64,000 bases of DNA from Pseudomonas sp. B21-023 (GTDB lineage Bacteria; Pseudomonadota; Gammaproteobacteria; Pseudomonadales; Pseudomonadaceae). This document shows, piece after piece, positions 8,769 through 17,479 of this stretch; the stretch's first letter is position 1; each line of letters starts with the position of its first letter. The notes under the pieces are model-generated. The model was not told the origin of the DNA. It saw nothing but the letters and a program-made list of their open reading frames with translations, and did no database searches. The stretch is taken from assembly GCF_024749165.1 (NCBI RefSeq), contig NZ_CP087190.1, positions 3,011,501 through 3,075,500 of the forward strand, read 5' to 3'. The position numbers and the translations under genes were made by a program.

Positions 8769-8978
8769 GTCCGTTCTCTCATAAAAAGGGAAACCCCCTC
8801 CAATGTAGACGACGTTGCCCTAAAAAGTTCATTCACCACCACGCCGCCACCAGCACGGAGGGCAAAGCCGCCTGATCCTCCGGCGCTGCGCGCCAGCACC
8901 TTCCCCTATTCAACGATAACGCCGACCCGGCGAGGATCCACCATGTTTCTGCACCGCCTGTGCAGCAAGACTATCCTA

Positions 8979-9119
8979 GGGTCTGTATGAAAAGTCTTGA
9001 GACGAAGGTCAGGCAAGGCGAAAACAGCCGAGGAAGCGGAGTTTACGGGTTGTAAATGAGCATTCCGAGGCTGTTTTCAACGCAGCATCACCGAGTATCA
9101 AGGCTTTTCATACAGAGCC
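8979..9119. mobile_element. MITE-like element, 141 bp
   Basis: The ends are inverted copies of each other: GGGTCTGTATGAAAAGTCTT on the left and, read on the other strand, GGCTCTGTATGAAAAGCCTT on the right (two mismatches in 20). The element is flanked by a TA on each side (8977-8978 and 9120-9121), a plausible target-site duplication. It has no reading frame, so it would need a transposase in trans. Confidence 0.7.
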
Positions 9120-9152
9120 TAAGCCGTTCAGGCGGCCGCGCCGCCGCCCGTG

Positions 9153-9329
9153 ATGCAAGCGACACTCCGTCGCTACGAGGCCCTGCACCGTACCAAGGGG
9201 ACCGCTGAGAGCCTGGCCAAGGCAGAGGTAAACGCCGAGCTGGCATCTCGCTTCGAGCGGACCATCGCCAAGACCTTGTGCGAGGTTGAGGAAAGGACGC
9301 AGACAGCAGGGATAGGTTCGTTTTGCTGA
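9153..9329 (+). pseudogene. Short ORF, possible phage or element remnant
   Basis: A 58-codon frame from ATG at 9153, rich in Ala, Glu and Arg. It sits between the MITE and the integrase remnant. No homologue recognised; it may be the remains of a gene from the same lost element. Confidence 0.25.
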
Positions 9330-9479
9330 ACCAGAGGGCTTGGCGCGCTGCAGTACGACAGGGAGTACGCCGAGCTGCGAAAGCCAGGGAAGAGATTAGC
9401 GGCCAAAACGCCCTACGTGTTTCCCCGTCAAAGGGAAGTGAGAACGTCAAACAGACGTCAGACGTGCACAAACAGCGGG

Positions 9480-9722
9480 TTCCGGTGCTGAATGAGCCGG
9501 GGATCAGAAGGAGGCCCCCATACAACTGTCGTCACACCTATGCGACAATATGCTTAATGTCTGGCCTCAACCCCGCATTTTATCGCCCAACAGCTGGGTC
9601 ACAGCGTGCAAATGCTGCTGTCGACGTATGCGCGTTGGCTCAACTCAAGCTCCGACTGGAGCGAGCTGGAAAAGCTCAAGATTGGTATCAAATTGGTATC
9701 AGCCGAGAATCCAGCCGCGTAA
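9480..9722 (+). pseudogene. C-terminal remnant of a tyrosine-recombinase integrase
   Basis: One frame encodes RRRPPYNCRHTYATICLMSG, containing the catalytic R-H-x-x-R-type box II, and then the reading passes by a +1 shift near 9580 into QQLGHSVQMLLSTYARWL, holding the GH and the nucleophile Tyr, and on to the stop at 9720-9722. The intact protein is therefore broken by a single inserted T in a T-run, and the N-terminal two thirds are missing. It lies directly before ybiT. Confidence 0.75.
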
Positions 9723-9742
9723 GTTACTGATAGGTAAGCGCT

Positions 9743-11329
9743 TTGATCTCCACCGCTAATATCACCATGCAGTTCGGCTCCAAGCCCCTGTTCGAAAACG
9801 TCTCGGTCAAATTCAACAACGGCAACCGCTACGGCCTGATCGGCGCCAACGGTTGCGGCAAGTCGACCTTCATGAAGATCCTCGGTGGCGACCTGGAGCC
9901 GTCCGGCGGTCAGGTGATGCTCGAGCCCAACACCCGCCTGGGCAAGCTGCGCCAGGACCAGTTCGCCTACGAAGAGTTCGCCGTGATCGACACCGTGATC
10001 ATGGGCCACGAGCAGCTGTGGAAGGTCAAGGCCGAGCGTGATCGCATCTACTCGCTGCCGGAAATGACCGAGGAAGACGGCATGGCCGTCGCCGAGCTGG
10101 AAACCGAGTTCGCCGAGATGGACGGCTACACCGCCGAATCCCGCGCCGGCGAGCTGCTGCTGGGCCTGGGCATTCCCCTGGAACAGCACTTCGGCCCGAT
10201 GAGCGAAGTGGCGCCAGGCTGGAAACTGCGCGTGCTGCTGGCCCAGGCGCTGTTCTCCGACCCGGACGTGCTGCTGCTCGACGAACCGACCAACCACCTG
10301 GACATCAACACCATCCGCTGGCTGGAAACGATCCTCACGGCGCGCAACAGCACCATGATCATCATTTCCCACGACCGCCACTTCCTCAACAGCGTCTGCA
10401 CCCACATGGCCGACCTGGACTACGGTGAGCTGCGCCTGTTCCCGGGCAACTACGACGAGTACATGACCGCGGCCACCCAGTCGCGCGAGCAACTGCTGTC
10501 GGACAACGCCAAGAAGAAAGCCCAGATCGCCGAGCTGCAGACCTTCGTCAGCCGCTTCTCGGCCAACGCCTCCAAGGCCAAGCAGGCCACCTCGCGCGCC
10601 AAGCAGATCGACAAGATCCAGCTGGCCGAGGTCAAGCCATCGAGCCGTGTCAGCCCGTTCATCCGCTTCGAGCAGACGAAAAAGCTGCACCGCCAGGCGG
10701 TGATCGTCGAGAAAATGGCCAAGGCCTTCGACGACAAGGTGCTGTTCAAGGACTTCAGCTTCACCATCGAAGCCGGCGAGCGCGTGGCGATAATCGGCCC
10801 CAACGGTATCGGCAAGACCACCCTGCTGCGCACCTTGGTCGGCGAAATGAAGCCGGACGCGGGCGCGGTGAAGTGGACCGACAGCGCCGAAGTGGGCTAC
10901 TACGCCCAGGACCACGCCCACGATTTCGAGGACGACGTGACGCTGTTCGACTGGATGGGCCAGTGGACCAGCGGCGAGCAGGTGATCCGCGGCACCCTGG
11001 GCCGCATGCTGTTCTCCAACGACGAGATCCTCAAGTCGGTGAAGGTGATCTCCGGTGGTGAACAGGGCCGCATGCTGTTCGGCAAGCTGATCCTGCAAAA
11101 GCCCAACGTACTGGTGATGGACGAACCGACCAACCACCTGGACATGGAATCGATCGAGGCGCTGAACCTGGCGCTGGAAAACTACCCGGGCACCCTGCTG
11201 TTCGTCAGCCACGACCGTGAGTTCGTGTCGTCGCTGGCCACCCGCATCATCGAGCTGACGCCCGAAGGCGTGGTGGACTTCAGCGGCACCTATGACGACT
11301 ACCTGCGCAGCCAGGGTGTAGTGGTCTGA
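9743..11329 (+). CDS. ybiT: ABC-F family ATPase YbiT
   Basis: A 528-residue soluble protein with two ABC ATPase domains and no membrane part, as in ABC-F translation factors that act at the ribosomal E-site. First domain: Walker [10 protein letters not shown] (about residue 35) and [11 protein letters not shown] near 178. Second domain: Walker [10 protein letters not shown] (about 353) and [11 protein letters not shown] near 456, each followed by SHD. The linker holds the charged interdomain segment (KKKAQIAEL). The start is an unusual TTG; the next ATG lies 24 bp inside, so the exact start is open. Length and domain order match YbiT. Confidence 0.92.
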   Translation: MISTANITMQFGSKPLFENVSVKFNNGNRYGLIGANGCGKSTFMKILGGDLEPSGGQVMLEPNTRLGKLRQDQFAYEEFAVIDTVIMGHEQLWKVKAERDRIYSLPEMTEEDGMAVAELETEFAEMDGYTAESRAGELLLGLGIPLEQHFGPMSEVAPGWKLRVLLAQALFSDPDVLLLDEPTNHLDINTIRWLETILTARNSTMIIISHDRHFLNSVCTHMADLDYGELRLFPGNYDEYMTAATQSREQLLSDNAKKKAQIAELQTFVSRFSANASKAKQATSRAKQIDKIQLAEVKPSSRVSPFIRFEQTKKLHRQAVIVEKMAKAFDDKVLFKDFSFTIEAGERVAIIGPNGIGKTTLLRTLVGEMKPDAGAVKWTDSAEVGYYAQDHAHDFEDDVTLFDWMGQWTSGEQVIRGTLGRMLFSNDEILKSVKVISGGEQGRMLFGKLILQKPNVLVMDEPTNHLDMESIEALNLALENYPGTLLFVSHDREFVSSLATRIIELTPEGVVDFSGTYDDYLRSQGVVV

Positions 11330-11352
11330 TCCAACGCTGAGTCATCTTCATC

Positions 11353-11412
11353 GCGGGGCAAGCCCGCTTCTGCAATGCCTTCGCGGCATTCGCAGGAGCG
11401 GGCTTGCCCCGC
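11353..11412. repeat. REP-type inverted pair
   Basis: GCGGGGCAAGCCCGCT and its inverted copy flank a small hairpin (GCC-TTCGC-GGC region). This matches the short REP sequences scattered between genes in P. putida-group genomes. It lies 24 bp after the ybiT stop and may also end its transcript. Confidence 0.75.
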
Positions 11413-11500
11413 GCTGCGTTTAATTAGTTAGCCTGCTTCCTTTTCCCTCTCGCCGCAGCCATGATGGGCACAGCCCCACCGCCCGCCCGCGAACGAGCCC

Positions 11501-12667
11501 ATGACAGCCCCTCACGCTTCCAGTGTCACCCTGCAGATCCTCTCGATCGTCTTCTACACCTTCATCGCCTTCCTCTGCATCGGCCTGCCGATCGCGGTGC
11601 TGCCTGGCCATGTGCACGATCAGCTGGGTTTCGGCGCGGTGATCGCTGGCCTGACCATCGGCCTGCAGTACCTGGCCACCCTGCTCAGCCGGCCTTTTGC
11701 CGGGCGGGTGGCAGACACACTGGGCGGCAAGCGCGCCATCCGCTATGGCCTGTACGGCATCGCCGGCTGCGGCGTACTGACCCTACTGTCGGCCTGGGCC
11801 CTCGCCCTGCCCTGGCTGAGCCTGGCGCTGCTGTTGGGCGGCAGGCTGCTGCTAGGCATCGCCCAGGGGCTGATCGGCGTTGCGACCCTGAGCTGGGGGA
11901 TCGGCCAGGTGGGGCCGGAACATACCGCCCGGGTCATTTCCTGGAACGGCATCGCGTCCTATGGCGCCATCGCCATCGGCGCGCCGGCCGGCGTGCTGCT
12001 GGTGGACGGCCTGAGCTTCGCCGTGCTCGGGCCAGCGCTGCTGGGACTGGCGCTGCTGGCCCTGCTGGTGCTGCGCACGCGACCTGACGTGGTGGTGGTG
12101 CGGGGTGAGCGGTTGCCATTCTGGTCGGCGTTCGGGCGGGTGGCGCCCTGCGGCCTGGGGCTGACCCTGGCGTCGATCGGCTACGGCACCCTGACTACCT
12201 TCGTCACCTTGTACTACCTGGAACGCGGCTGGGTCGGCGCAGCCTGGTGCCTGAGCGCCTTCGGCCTGTGCTTCATCCTGTCGCGGCTGCTGTTCGTCAA
12301 CGCGGTCAACCGCTTCGGCGGCTACAACGTGGCCATTGTCTGCATGGCCACCGAGGTCCTGGGCTTGACTATGCTATGGCTGGCGCCCTCGCCGCTGTGG
12401 GCGATGCTCGGTGCCGGGCTGACCGGCTTCGGCCTGTCGCTGGTATACCCGGCCCTGGGGGTCGAGGCGATCCGCCAGGTACCCAGCAGCAGCCGTGGCG
12501 CCGGGCTGGGCGCCTACGCGGTGTTCTTCGACCTTGCACTGGCCATCGCCGGCCCGGTGATGGGCGCGGTGGCAATACACCTGGGGTATGCCTCGATCTT
12601 CGCTGTCGCCGCTCTGCTCGCCCTGTCAGGGGTGGGCCTGACCCTGTTGCTGGCCCGCCGCGGCTGA
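11501..12667 (+). CDS. MFS transporter (YhhS/arabinose-efflux type)
   Basis: A 388-residue inner-membrane carrier with about 12 hydrophobic helices. The MFS signature region GRVADTLGGKRAIRYG is seen around residues 68-83, in the loop between helices 2 and 3. The length and opening sequence match YhhS-like sugar or drug exporters. Its 3' end overlaps that of the convergent hydrolase by 42 bp. Confidence 0.85.
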   Translation: MTAPHASSVTLQILSIVFYTFIAFLCIGLPIAVLPGHVHDQLGFGAVIAGLTIGLQYLATLLSRPFAGRVADTLGGKRAIRYGLYGIAGCGVLTLLSAWALALPWLSLALLLGGRLLLGIAQGLIGVATLSWGIGQVGPEHTARVISWNGIASYGAIAIGAPAGVLLVDGLSFAVLGPALLGLALLALLVLRTRPDVVVVRGERLPFWSAFGRVAPCGLGLTLASIGYGTLTTFVTLYYLERGWVGAAWCLSAFGLCFILSRLLFVNAVNRFGGYNVAIVCMATEVLGLTMLWLAPSPLWAMLGAGLTGFGLSLVYPALGVEAIRQVPSSSRGAGLGAYAVFFDLALAIAGPVMGAVAIHLGYASIFAVAALLALSGVGLTLLLARRG

Positions 12668-13675
12668 ACGTTCGGCGGGCTCCGGTGCACCCAGTGCCTG
12701 GCTGAAGAAGGCCGTGGTCTCGCTGCGCAGCGAGCGATGGATATGTCGACGGTCGACACCCTCGGCGTCCTTGCACAGGACCGGCATGCGCTGGTGTTGC
12801 TCTTCGTCGCAGGGGGCCATGAACACGAAATGCCCGGCACCGGTCAGCAGGCGGTAGTCAGGTGTTACCGGCAGCTTGCGCGCCAGGGCATCGGCGTTGT
12901 GCTCCAGGGCCAGTAATTGGTCATTGTCGCCGCTGTAGATCAGCGCCGGCACCTGCACGCCGGCCAGGGCGTGGCGACCGAACATCAGGCTCAGCGGCGC
13001 CATCAGCATGACCGCGCCCACCCTGGCGTCGGCGCGGGGCGCCAGTTCACTGTGGTCGGCGATCAGCACGCCATGGGTCTTGCAGGCGTCGGCGTCACCG
13101 GGGCGTTGCTCGCAGTAGCGGCGCAGGCGTTCGAGGTCGGGCCGCGCGCCAGAAAGGATCAGCGCGGTTTCGCCGCCAGCGGAATAGCCAATCACCCCGA
13201 CCTTGCCATCATTCAGGTACGGCGCGAGCAGCCTGTCGTTTCGCGCCGCAGTGATCGCGGCGCTGATCTGCAGCGGCCGGCCATAAAGGTTGCTGAGGGT
13301 GCCCAGGCGGCTATGGTCGCGGTTGTTGTCCCCAGGATGGACCACCGCCACCACCACGAAGCCCTGCCGGGCCAGGCCGTTGGCCAGGTCATGCAGGGCC
13401 ATCGGGCTGCCAGTGTTTCCATGGGAGATCACCAGCAGCGGGAACTGGCCCATGGCTACCGGTGCCTCTTCGGCAACGCGGGTCTGGTAGCCCTCGATGC
13501 GCACCGGGCGCGCTTCGCCGCTGGAGGGGTAGAACGCCAGGGCCTGCATGGGCTTGGCGTCCACCGGGTCGACCAGGGTCAGCCGGTGCAATCCGGCCAC
13601 CCACGGCGCTGCATCGGCGCGGGCCAACAGGCCGCCCAGCAGTAATAGCGCCATCAGCTGGCGGGTTCGCTTCAT
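12626..13675 (-). CDS. Alpha/beta-hydrolase (dienelactone-hydrolase-like), exported
   Basis: A 349-residue protein with a signal peptide (MKRTRQLMALLLLGGLLARADA). The nucleophile elbow GYSAGG is near residue 164, an oxyanion-type SHGNTG block near 84, an acid in GDNDQLL near 250, and a His in GAGHFVF near 280. It probably acts on esters or similar bonds in the periplasm. Substrate unknown. Confidence 0.8.
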   Translation of the reverse strand: MKRTRQLMALLLLGGLLARADAAPWVAGLHRLTLVDPVDAKPMQALAFYPSSGEARPVRIEGYQTRVAEEAPVAMGQFPLLVISHGNTGSPMALHDLANGLARQGFVVVAVVHPGDNNRDHSRLGTLSNLYGRPLQISAAITAARNDRLLAPYLNDGKVGVIGYSAGGETALILSGARPDLERLRRYCEQRPGDADACKTHGVLIADHSELAPRADARVGAVMLMAPLSLMFGRHALAGVQVPALIYSGDNDQLLALEHNADALARKLPVTPDYRLLTGAGHFVFMAPCDEEQHQRMPVLCKDAEGVDRRHIHRSLRSETTAFFSQALGAPEPAERSAAAGQQQGQAHP

Positions 13676-13823
13676 CGCAGGGCGCTCCCAGGTTCAAGGC
13701 ACTGCGCAGTACACGGGTATGGATGCCAGCATAGAACCCGGTGCGCTGGCGACACATGAAAACTGGATGAAAAAAGCCGGCTGGCGCACGAGGCGACAGC
13801 CGGCTTTCAGTCGATGGCATCGA

Positions 13824-14435
13824 TCAGGCGGCAGCGAACAGCTCACCTGCAATCTGCGCCTGGGCGGCATCGATGGCCTTGGCGCGGTGCTCCGGGCCGT
13901 AGGCCAGGCCATGGGCGCGGACGATTTCCAGGTCGGTGATGCCGATGAAGCCGAGGAACACCTTGAGGAAGTCCTCATGGCCAACGCCGGTCGGCTGGCC
14001 CTGGTGCAGGCCACCGGCGGTGGACACCAGGATCACTTTCTTGTCACCGCACAGGCCTTCCGGGCCGGCTTCGGTGTAGCGGAAAGTCTGGCCGGCTACC
14101 GCCACGCGGTCGATCCAGGCCTTGAGCTGGGTCGGCACGGTGAAGTTGTACATCGGCGCACCAATCACCACCGCGTCGGCGGCGAGGAATTCTGCCAATG
14201 TTTCGGCGCTGAGGTTGGCTTCATGAGCCTGGGCGGCATCGCGCATTTCCTCGGGGGTACCGGCGGCCACCAGGGTAGCGGCGGAGAAGTGGCTGATGGC
14301 GTCGCTGGCCAGGTCGCGGTAAACCACTTCGATGCTCGGGTCGGCGGCCTTCCAGGCTTCGACCACTTCGCGGCTCAGTTGGCGGGAGGCGGAATTGTCG
14401 CCCAGGATGCTCGAATCGATATGCAACAGTTTCAT
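13824..14435 (-). CDS. azoR: FMN-dependent NADH-azoreductase
   Basis: A 203-residue flavodoxin-fold enzyme that reduces azo dyes and quinones with NADH. FMN-contacting regions are visible as [18 protein letters not shown] at the N-terminus, [15 protein letters not shown] near 93-107 and VSTAGG near 139. Start at the ATG at 14435 behind AGGAGAGACC. A dyad at 14538-14555 upstream could be the operator for a LysR-type regulator. Confidence 0.92.
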   Translation of the reverse strand: MKLLHIDSSILGDNSASRQLSREVVEAWKAADPSIEVVYRDLASDAISHFSAATLVAAGTPEEMRDAAQAHEANLSAETLAEFLAADAVVIGAPMYNFTVPTQLKAWIDRVAVAGQTFRYTEAGPEGLCGDKKVILVSTAGGLHQGQPTGVGHEDFLKVFLGFIGITDLEIVRAHGLAYGPEHRAKAIDAAQAQIAGELFAAA

Positions 14436-14537
14436 GGGTCTCTCCTGTGAATGAAGACCGCGGCGGTGGGCGATCACGATGGAGAGAATCCTATCGGCAC
14501 ATCGAATAGCTGATAAGTCGGCAAAAACGCGTTAGTT

Positions 14538-14555
14538 TGTTCCACTGATGGAACA
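14538..14555. promoter_or_regulatory. Dyad TGTTCCA-CTGA-TGGAACA upstream of azoR
   Basis: A perfect 7-bp inverted repeat with a 4-nt centre, lying between azoR and what looks like the first codons of a divergent gene. Divergent lysR-azoR pairs are common, and such a dyad is a plausible regulator-binding site. Not tested. Confidence 0.4.
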
Positions 14556-14568
14556 ATGGGGCTGTCAA

Positions 14569-14590
14569 ATGCAAGACCTTAACGTTTTCC
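14569..14590 (+). pseudogene. Possible beheaded start of a lysR-type gene
   Basis: An ATG at 14569 opens a frame reading MQDLNVF, the usual opening of LysR-type regulators, then the frame turns into unrelated AT-richer sequence without a LysR domain. This would put the chromosome/island joint close to 14590. Only seven residues support it. Confidence 0.25.
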
Positions 14591-15039
14591 TAGACGAACC
14601 ACTTAACCCCCCGATTTTGATCAAAACCCTACCCTCTTCAACATCGAGCTCCAGTGCTTTGAGCGCGTAATGACATCGATCTCGAAGCCTACTCAGTGAG
14701 GTAGATAACGCAATAACCGCGATAATCGACCTAACTCACTGCTCCTGAACCTCTCTCAAAATCGCCCTACCCCAATTCCCTCCCTGCCGCTTATCCATCA
14801 ATACTCTCCACCGCATTCAGAACAGCCAACCTACCTGCACGAGGCTTCTGACCCCGGGCTTTGTAAACCAAAGATCTGCGGCGCCGTATTTCGAGCTTTA
14901 GAGGATAAGCCTGCTGGAGCTGCAGCCGAACCATTGATCGCAGGGGCCGACCCCATGTATTGATGCTCACCATGCGAACCAGCTTCGCTTGCTGACTGTG
15001 GTCATAGCTGAGGGAATGGAGGCTGGGTCTCCGGAGCGG
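14591..15039. other. No convincing gene (449 bp)
   Basis: Reduced GC compared with the left part, including several short T- or A-rich stretches. No gene, repeat or RNA was recognised. It may include an island end. Confidence 0.4.
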
Positions 15040-15390
15040 CTAGCCCTTCGCCTGCATCCTGCCCTTCTCATTTTCCACGCCGTGCTTACCTTTCGGGATG
15101 GCGACCATACGCCCATCCCTCCCCTGAAGGCCATGTCCACCTGGAGGTATGCCGACCATGCGCCCATCTCTCCCTTGAAGGCCGTGACCACCCTTGGGAA
15201 TCGCAACCATCCTTCCATCTCGACCCTCAAGGCCATGGCCGCCCGGCCTGATCCCAACCATGCGTCCATCGCGCCCTTGGAGACCATGGCCACCTTTGGG
15301 GATAGCCACCATTCTCCCGTCGCGACCTTCCAGTCCATGGCATCCATCTGGGATCGTGACTTCTACTCCATCTCTTCCCTTGAGCTTCAT
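15040..15390 (-). CDS. Protein of six tandem 17-residue glycine-rich repeats
   Basis: A 116-residue protein starting at the ATG at 15390 behind AAGGAAAG. Residues 5-106 are six copies of a 17-residue unit of the form GRDGRMVAIPKGGHGLQ, followed by a short tail. Units alternate between MVAIPKG and MVGIPPG. Each repeat has Arg-Asp, a hydrophobic triad, Pro and His, reminiscent of a repeated beta-turn fold or metal-binding loop. No family recognised. The last repeats match nearly base for base, suggesting recent repeat growth. Confidence 0.65.
   Translation of the reverse strand: MKLKGRDGVEVTIPDGCHGLEGRDGRMVAIPKGGHGLQGRDGRMVGIRPGGHGLEGRDGRMVAIPKGGHGLQGRDGRMVGIPPGGHGLQGRDGRMVAIPKGKHGVENEKGRMQAKG
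15073..15378 (-). repeat. Six 51-bp tandem repeats in coding sequence
   Basis: The repeat region of the preceding entry at DNA level: 6 units of 51 bp, the inner four near-identical, the first diverged. Such a tract can gain or lose whole units without a frame change. Confidence 0.85.
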
Positions 15391-15592
15391 CGTTCTTTCC
15401 TTCGTCAGGCTTCTCGTCTGGCTCGATAATGCCATGACGGCTAAGCGCGGTACAAAGGGGCCAGGAGCGCGCCCTGAGTACAGACTTAGCTCCCGGTGGG
15501 CCCTGACAGCCATTGGTGCAGCATTCGCCTCCAAGGCGTGAGTCTGATCTTCTCCGGAGATCTTTTTACAGGCGAGCAGTCCACCAGCTTGG

Positions 15593-16978
15593 TCAATGCT
15601 TACCCCGGGTGCGGAGGAAGTCTTTCACGGCCTTATTCGTCCGCTCCGCTTGTTCTTGCGCAGAGATCAGCCCCGCTTGCCAGTCCTCGTAATACTCTTC
15701 GAGCAATGCATCCAGGGCTTTCACAGACGCCTCAACGAACACCCCTTCTACTACCTTTTCCATCCGGGCCAATTCGTTGAACGCAAGATGAATGTAGCGA
15801 TCCAGGCTCTCTGTAAGCTTGTGCCCTGACCACTGCTGAAGCACCCGTTTGATCACTTCAGAATTAGCAAGGGCCCGGCGCATCACATCAGTATTTTGAA
15901 GGTCGTACTGAATAATGAGCTCTTTAAATTTGTCCGTGATGAAACGATGACGAAACATATGAGGGTGAGAACGCACCTCAAGACCGGCAAGCTTTTTAAG
16001 GTCGCCAATTTCATTCGTCAGTGTATTTATGGACAGCGGCTGACAACTTTTTATACAAATAAAAAGAAAGCCATGATCATCAAATTTTTTCTTATGCCTA
16101 GCACACCAATCGTCAACCATAGGTATCCGAAAGTCTGTTATGTAGTCGACCCAGGACTTAAGAACTACGTGCGGCACAGGCACAAATCGATACTCATTAT
16201 GCCCTTTAGCGGACGGCACACGCAGTAATGGATGACTCAAACCTGATCGGTATGCCTCCATGATATCCGGCACAGTGATGCGAGCGGCCTCTATGCGCCT
16301 GCACCCAGTATTTATCAGCACCGAAATAATTACCTTGGATCTCGCGCCTTTCTTTAATGGCTGCTTCCTGGCAGCGACCCTCAACGCTTTTATTGAACTG
16401 TCAGTAACAGGCTCTCTGCGCCCGTCTTCTGAGGAAACAGGAAAAGAGTGATGATACCAAGCGATTCGACGACAGGTCGATTTGTGCTTACTTCGCATGG
16501 CGGCATCTACTTTAACTCCACGAATGACTCCGCCAAGTGCCACAAAATCCGGCAAGTCAAAAAATTCACCGCAGTAAGATAAGAAATCTAAGCAGCGCGA
16601 GCCAATAGATCGTACCATACTGGGTTGACGAGCTAATTCACCGTCCTCATCGACATCTGCGCTTAATCCCTTTATAAACATCGTAAAATAAGTATCAGTC
16701 AGCCGCAGGAAACTAAGTCGGTTTTTCTCTACAAACCTAATCAAATGGCTGAGCAGCATGCAATCTTGCCTGAGCGAGCCACCTTTATTGGCCAGGGACT
16801 TTTTCTCATTGACCCACATATGTAGAATGTACGAGTTTACCTCAAAGCAATATTGTCCGTTAGTCCAATAAAAACATGGAATGCCCTCAGCGTCCTCCCC
16901 TATATCGGCGTCATAAGTCAATCCGGCGTTCAGCTTGGCTCCGGGAGGAAGTGGGCGATGCAACTGTGAGTCAGTCAT
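15593..16978 (-). CDS. Tyrosine recombinase / site-specific integrase (module gene 4)
   Basis: A 461-residue recombinase. Catalytic positions: Arg in TGCRRIEA (about 227), Lys in SAKGHNEYR (about 256), H-x-x-R in HMFRHRF (about 342), the GH of WSGHKLTES (about 384) and the Tyr in SLDRYIH (about 393). It starts directly after the stop of the small protein (TAAATG) behind GGAGGAAATAA, so it is translationally coupled. Its size and position next to a small protein and a large recombinase recall GmtY of gamma-mobile-trio islands; the name is a suggestion only. Confidence 0.85.
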   Translation of the reverse strand: MTDSQLHRPLPPGAKLNAGLTYDADIGEDAEGIPCFYWTNGQYCFEVNSYILHMWVNEKKSLANKGGSLRQDCMLLSHLIRFVEKNRLSFLRLTDTYFTMFIKGLSADVDEDGELARQPSMVRSIGSRCLDFLSYCGEFFDLPDFVALGGVIRGVKVDAAMRSKHKSTCRRIAWYHHSFPVSSEDGRREPVTDSSIKALRVAARKQPLKKGARSKVIISVLINTGCRRIEAARITVPDIMEAYRSGLSHPLLRVPSAKGHNEYRFVPVPHVVLKSWVDYITDFRIPMVDDWCARHKKKFDDHGFLFICIKSCQPLSINTLTNEIGDLKKLAGLEVRSHPHMFRHRFITDKFKELIIQYDLQNTDVMRRALANSEVIKRVLQQWSGHKLTESLDRYIHLAFNELARMEKVVEGVFVEASVKALDALLEEYYEDWQAGLISAQEQAERTNKAVKDFLRTRGKH

Positions 16979-17479
16979 TTATTTCCTCCTTTTCTGCAGC
17001 ATCTGATTGATTCTGCTTATTTCAAGTTCGTAATAGGCTTTCCTATCAATCAAGTTCAGATCAACCAAGTGATTGCAGAGACTTTTCATTTCGCTGATCA
17101 CAAGACTCAATTGCTGCAAATCTCGATCTTGAGACGCTATAATTTTTTGAAGGCTAGCCTTCTTCTCCTGCAAATCCCTGCGAGAGTTAGCGACACGTGG
17201 CCTAGGACGTCGACTGAGGGCTTTTTCGGCCTTAATCCTTAAGGCTTCAACCCCTGTAAAGCCCTCCCCTAGAGTGCAAGCCAGTGCCTTGAAAGTATTA
17301 AGGCTACATCCGACAATACCTCGTTCCTCGTTGCAATATGCAGCCAGTTTCACTTGAGTTTTGACAGCTTCCCGCAGAGGGTCATCTTGTGAAAATTCGG
17401 AAGGTATATTTGCTGCTTGGGTCAGCAGTTCAATTAGCTGAACAACTGAGGCTTTGGTGGCCCTACGCTTGCCATCCAT
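16979..17479 (-). CDS. Small coiled-coil protein of the recombinase module (module gene 3)
   Basis: A 166-residue protein, start at the ATG at 17479 which overlaps the upstream stop (TGATG). The first half is helical with NTFKALACTLGEGF near residue 60; residues about 95-160 form a charged helix consistent with a coiled coil. Such a small partner between two recombinases is seen in TnpC of Tn554 and in GmtX of gamma-mobile-trio elements. I saw no DNA-binding motif I could name. Confidence 0.75.
   Translation of the reverse strand: MDGKRRATKASVVQLIELLTQAANIPSEFSQDDPLREAVKTQVKLAAYCNEERGIVGCSLNTFKALACTLGEGFTGVEALRIKAEKALSRRPRPRVANSRRDLQEKKASLQKIIASQDRDLQQLSLVISEMKSLCNHLVDLNLIDRKAYYELEISRINQMLQKRRK

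Noticed and set aside
9599..11212. 537-codon minus-strand frame opposite ybiT
   Set aside because: It is the antisense of a clear ABC-F gene; long antisense frames are common in high-GC DNA and it shows no domain.
15073..15378. Regular 51-bp repeats as a CRISPR array
   Set aside because: The repeats are contiguous and coding with no unique spacers; no cas genes nearby.
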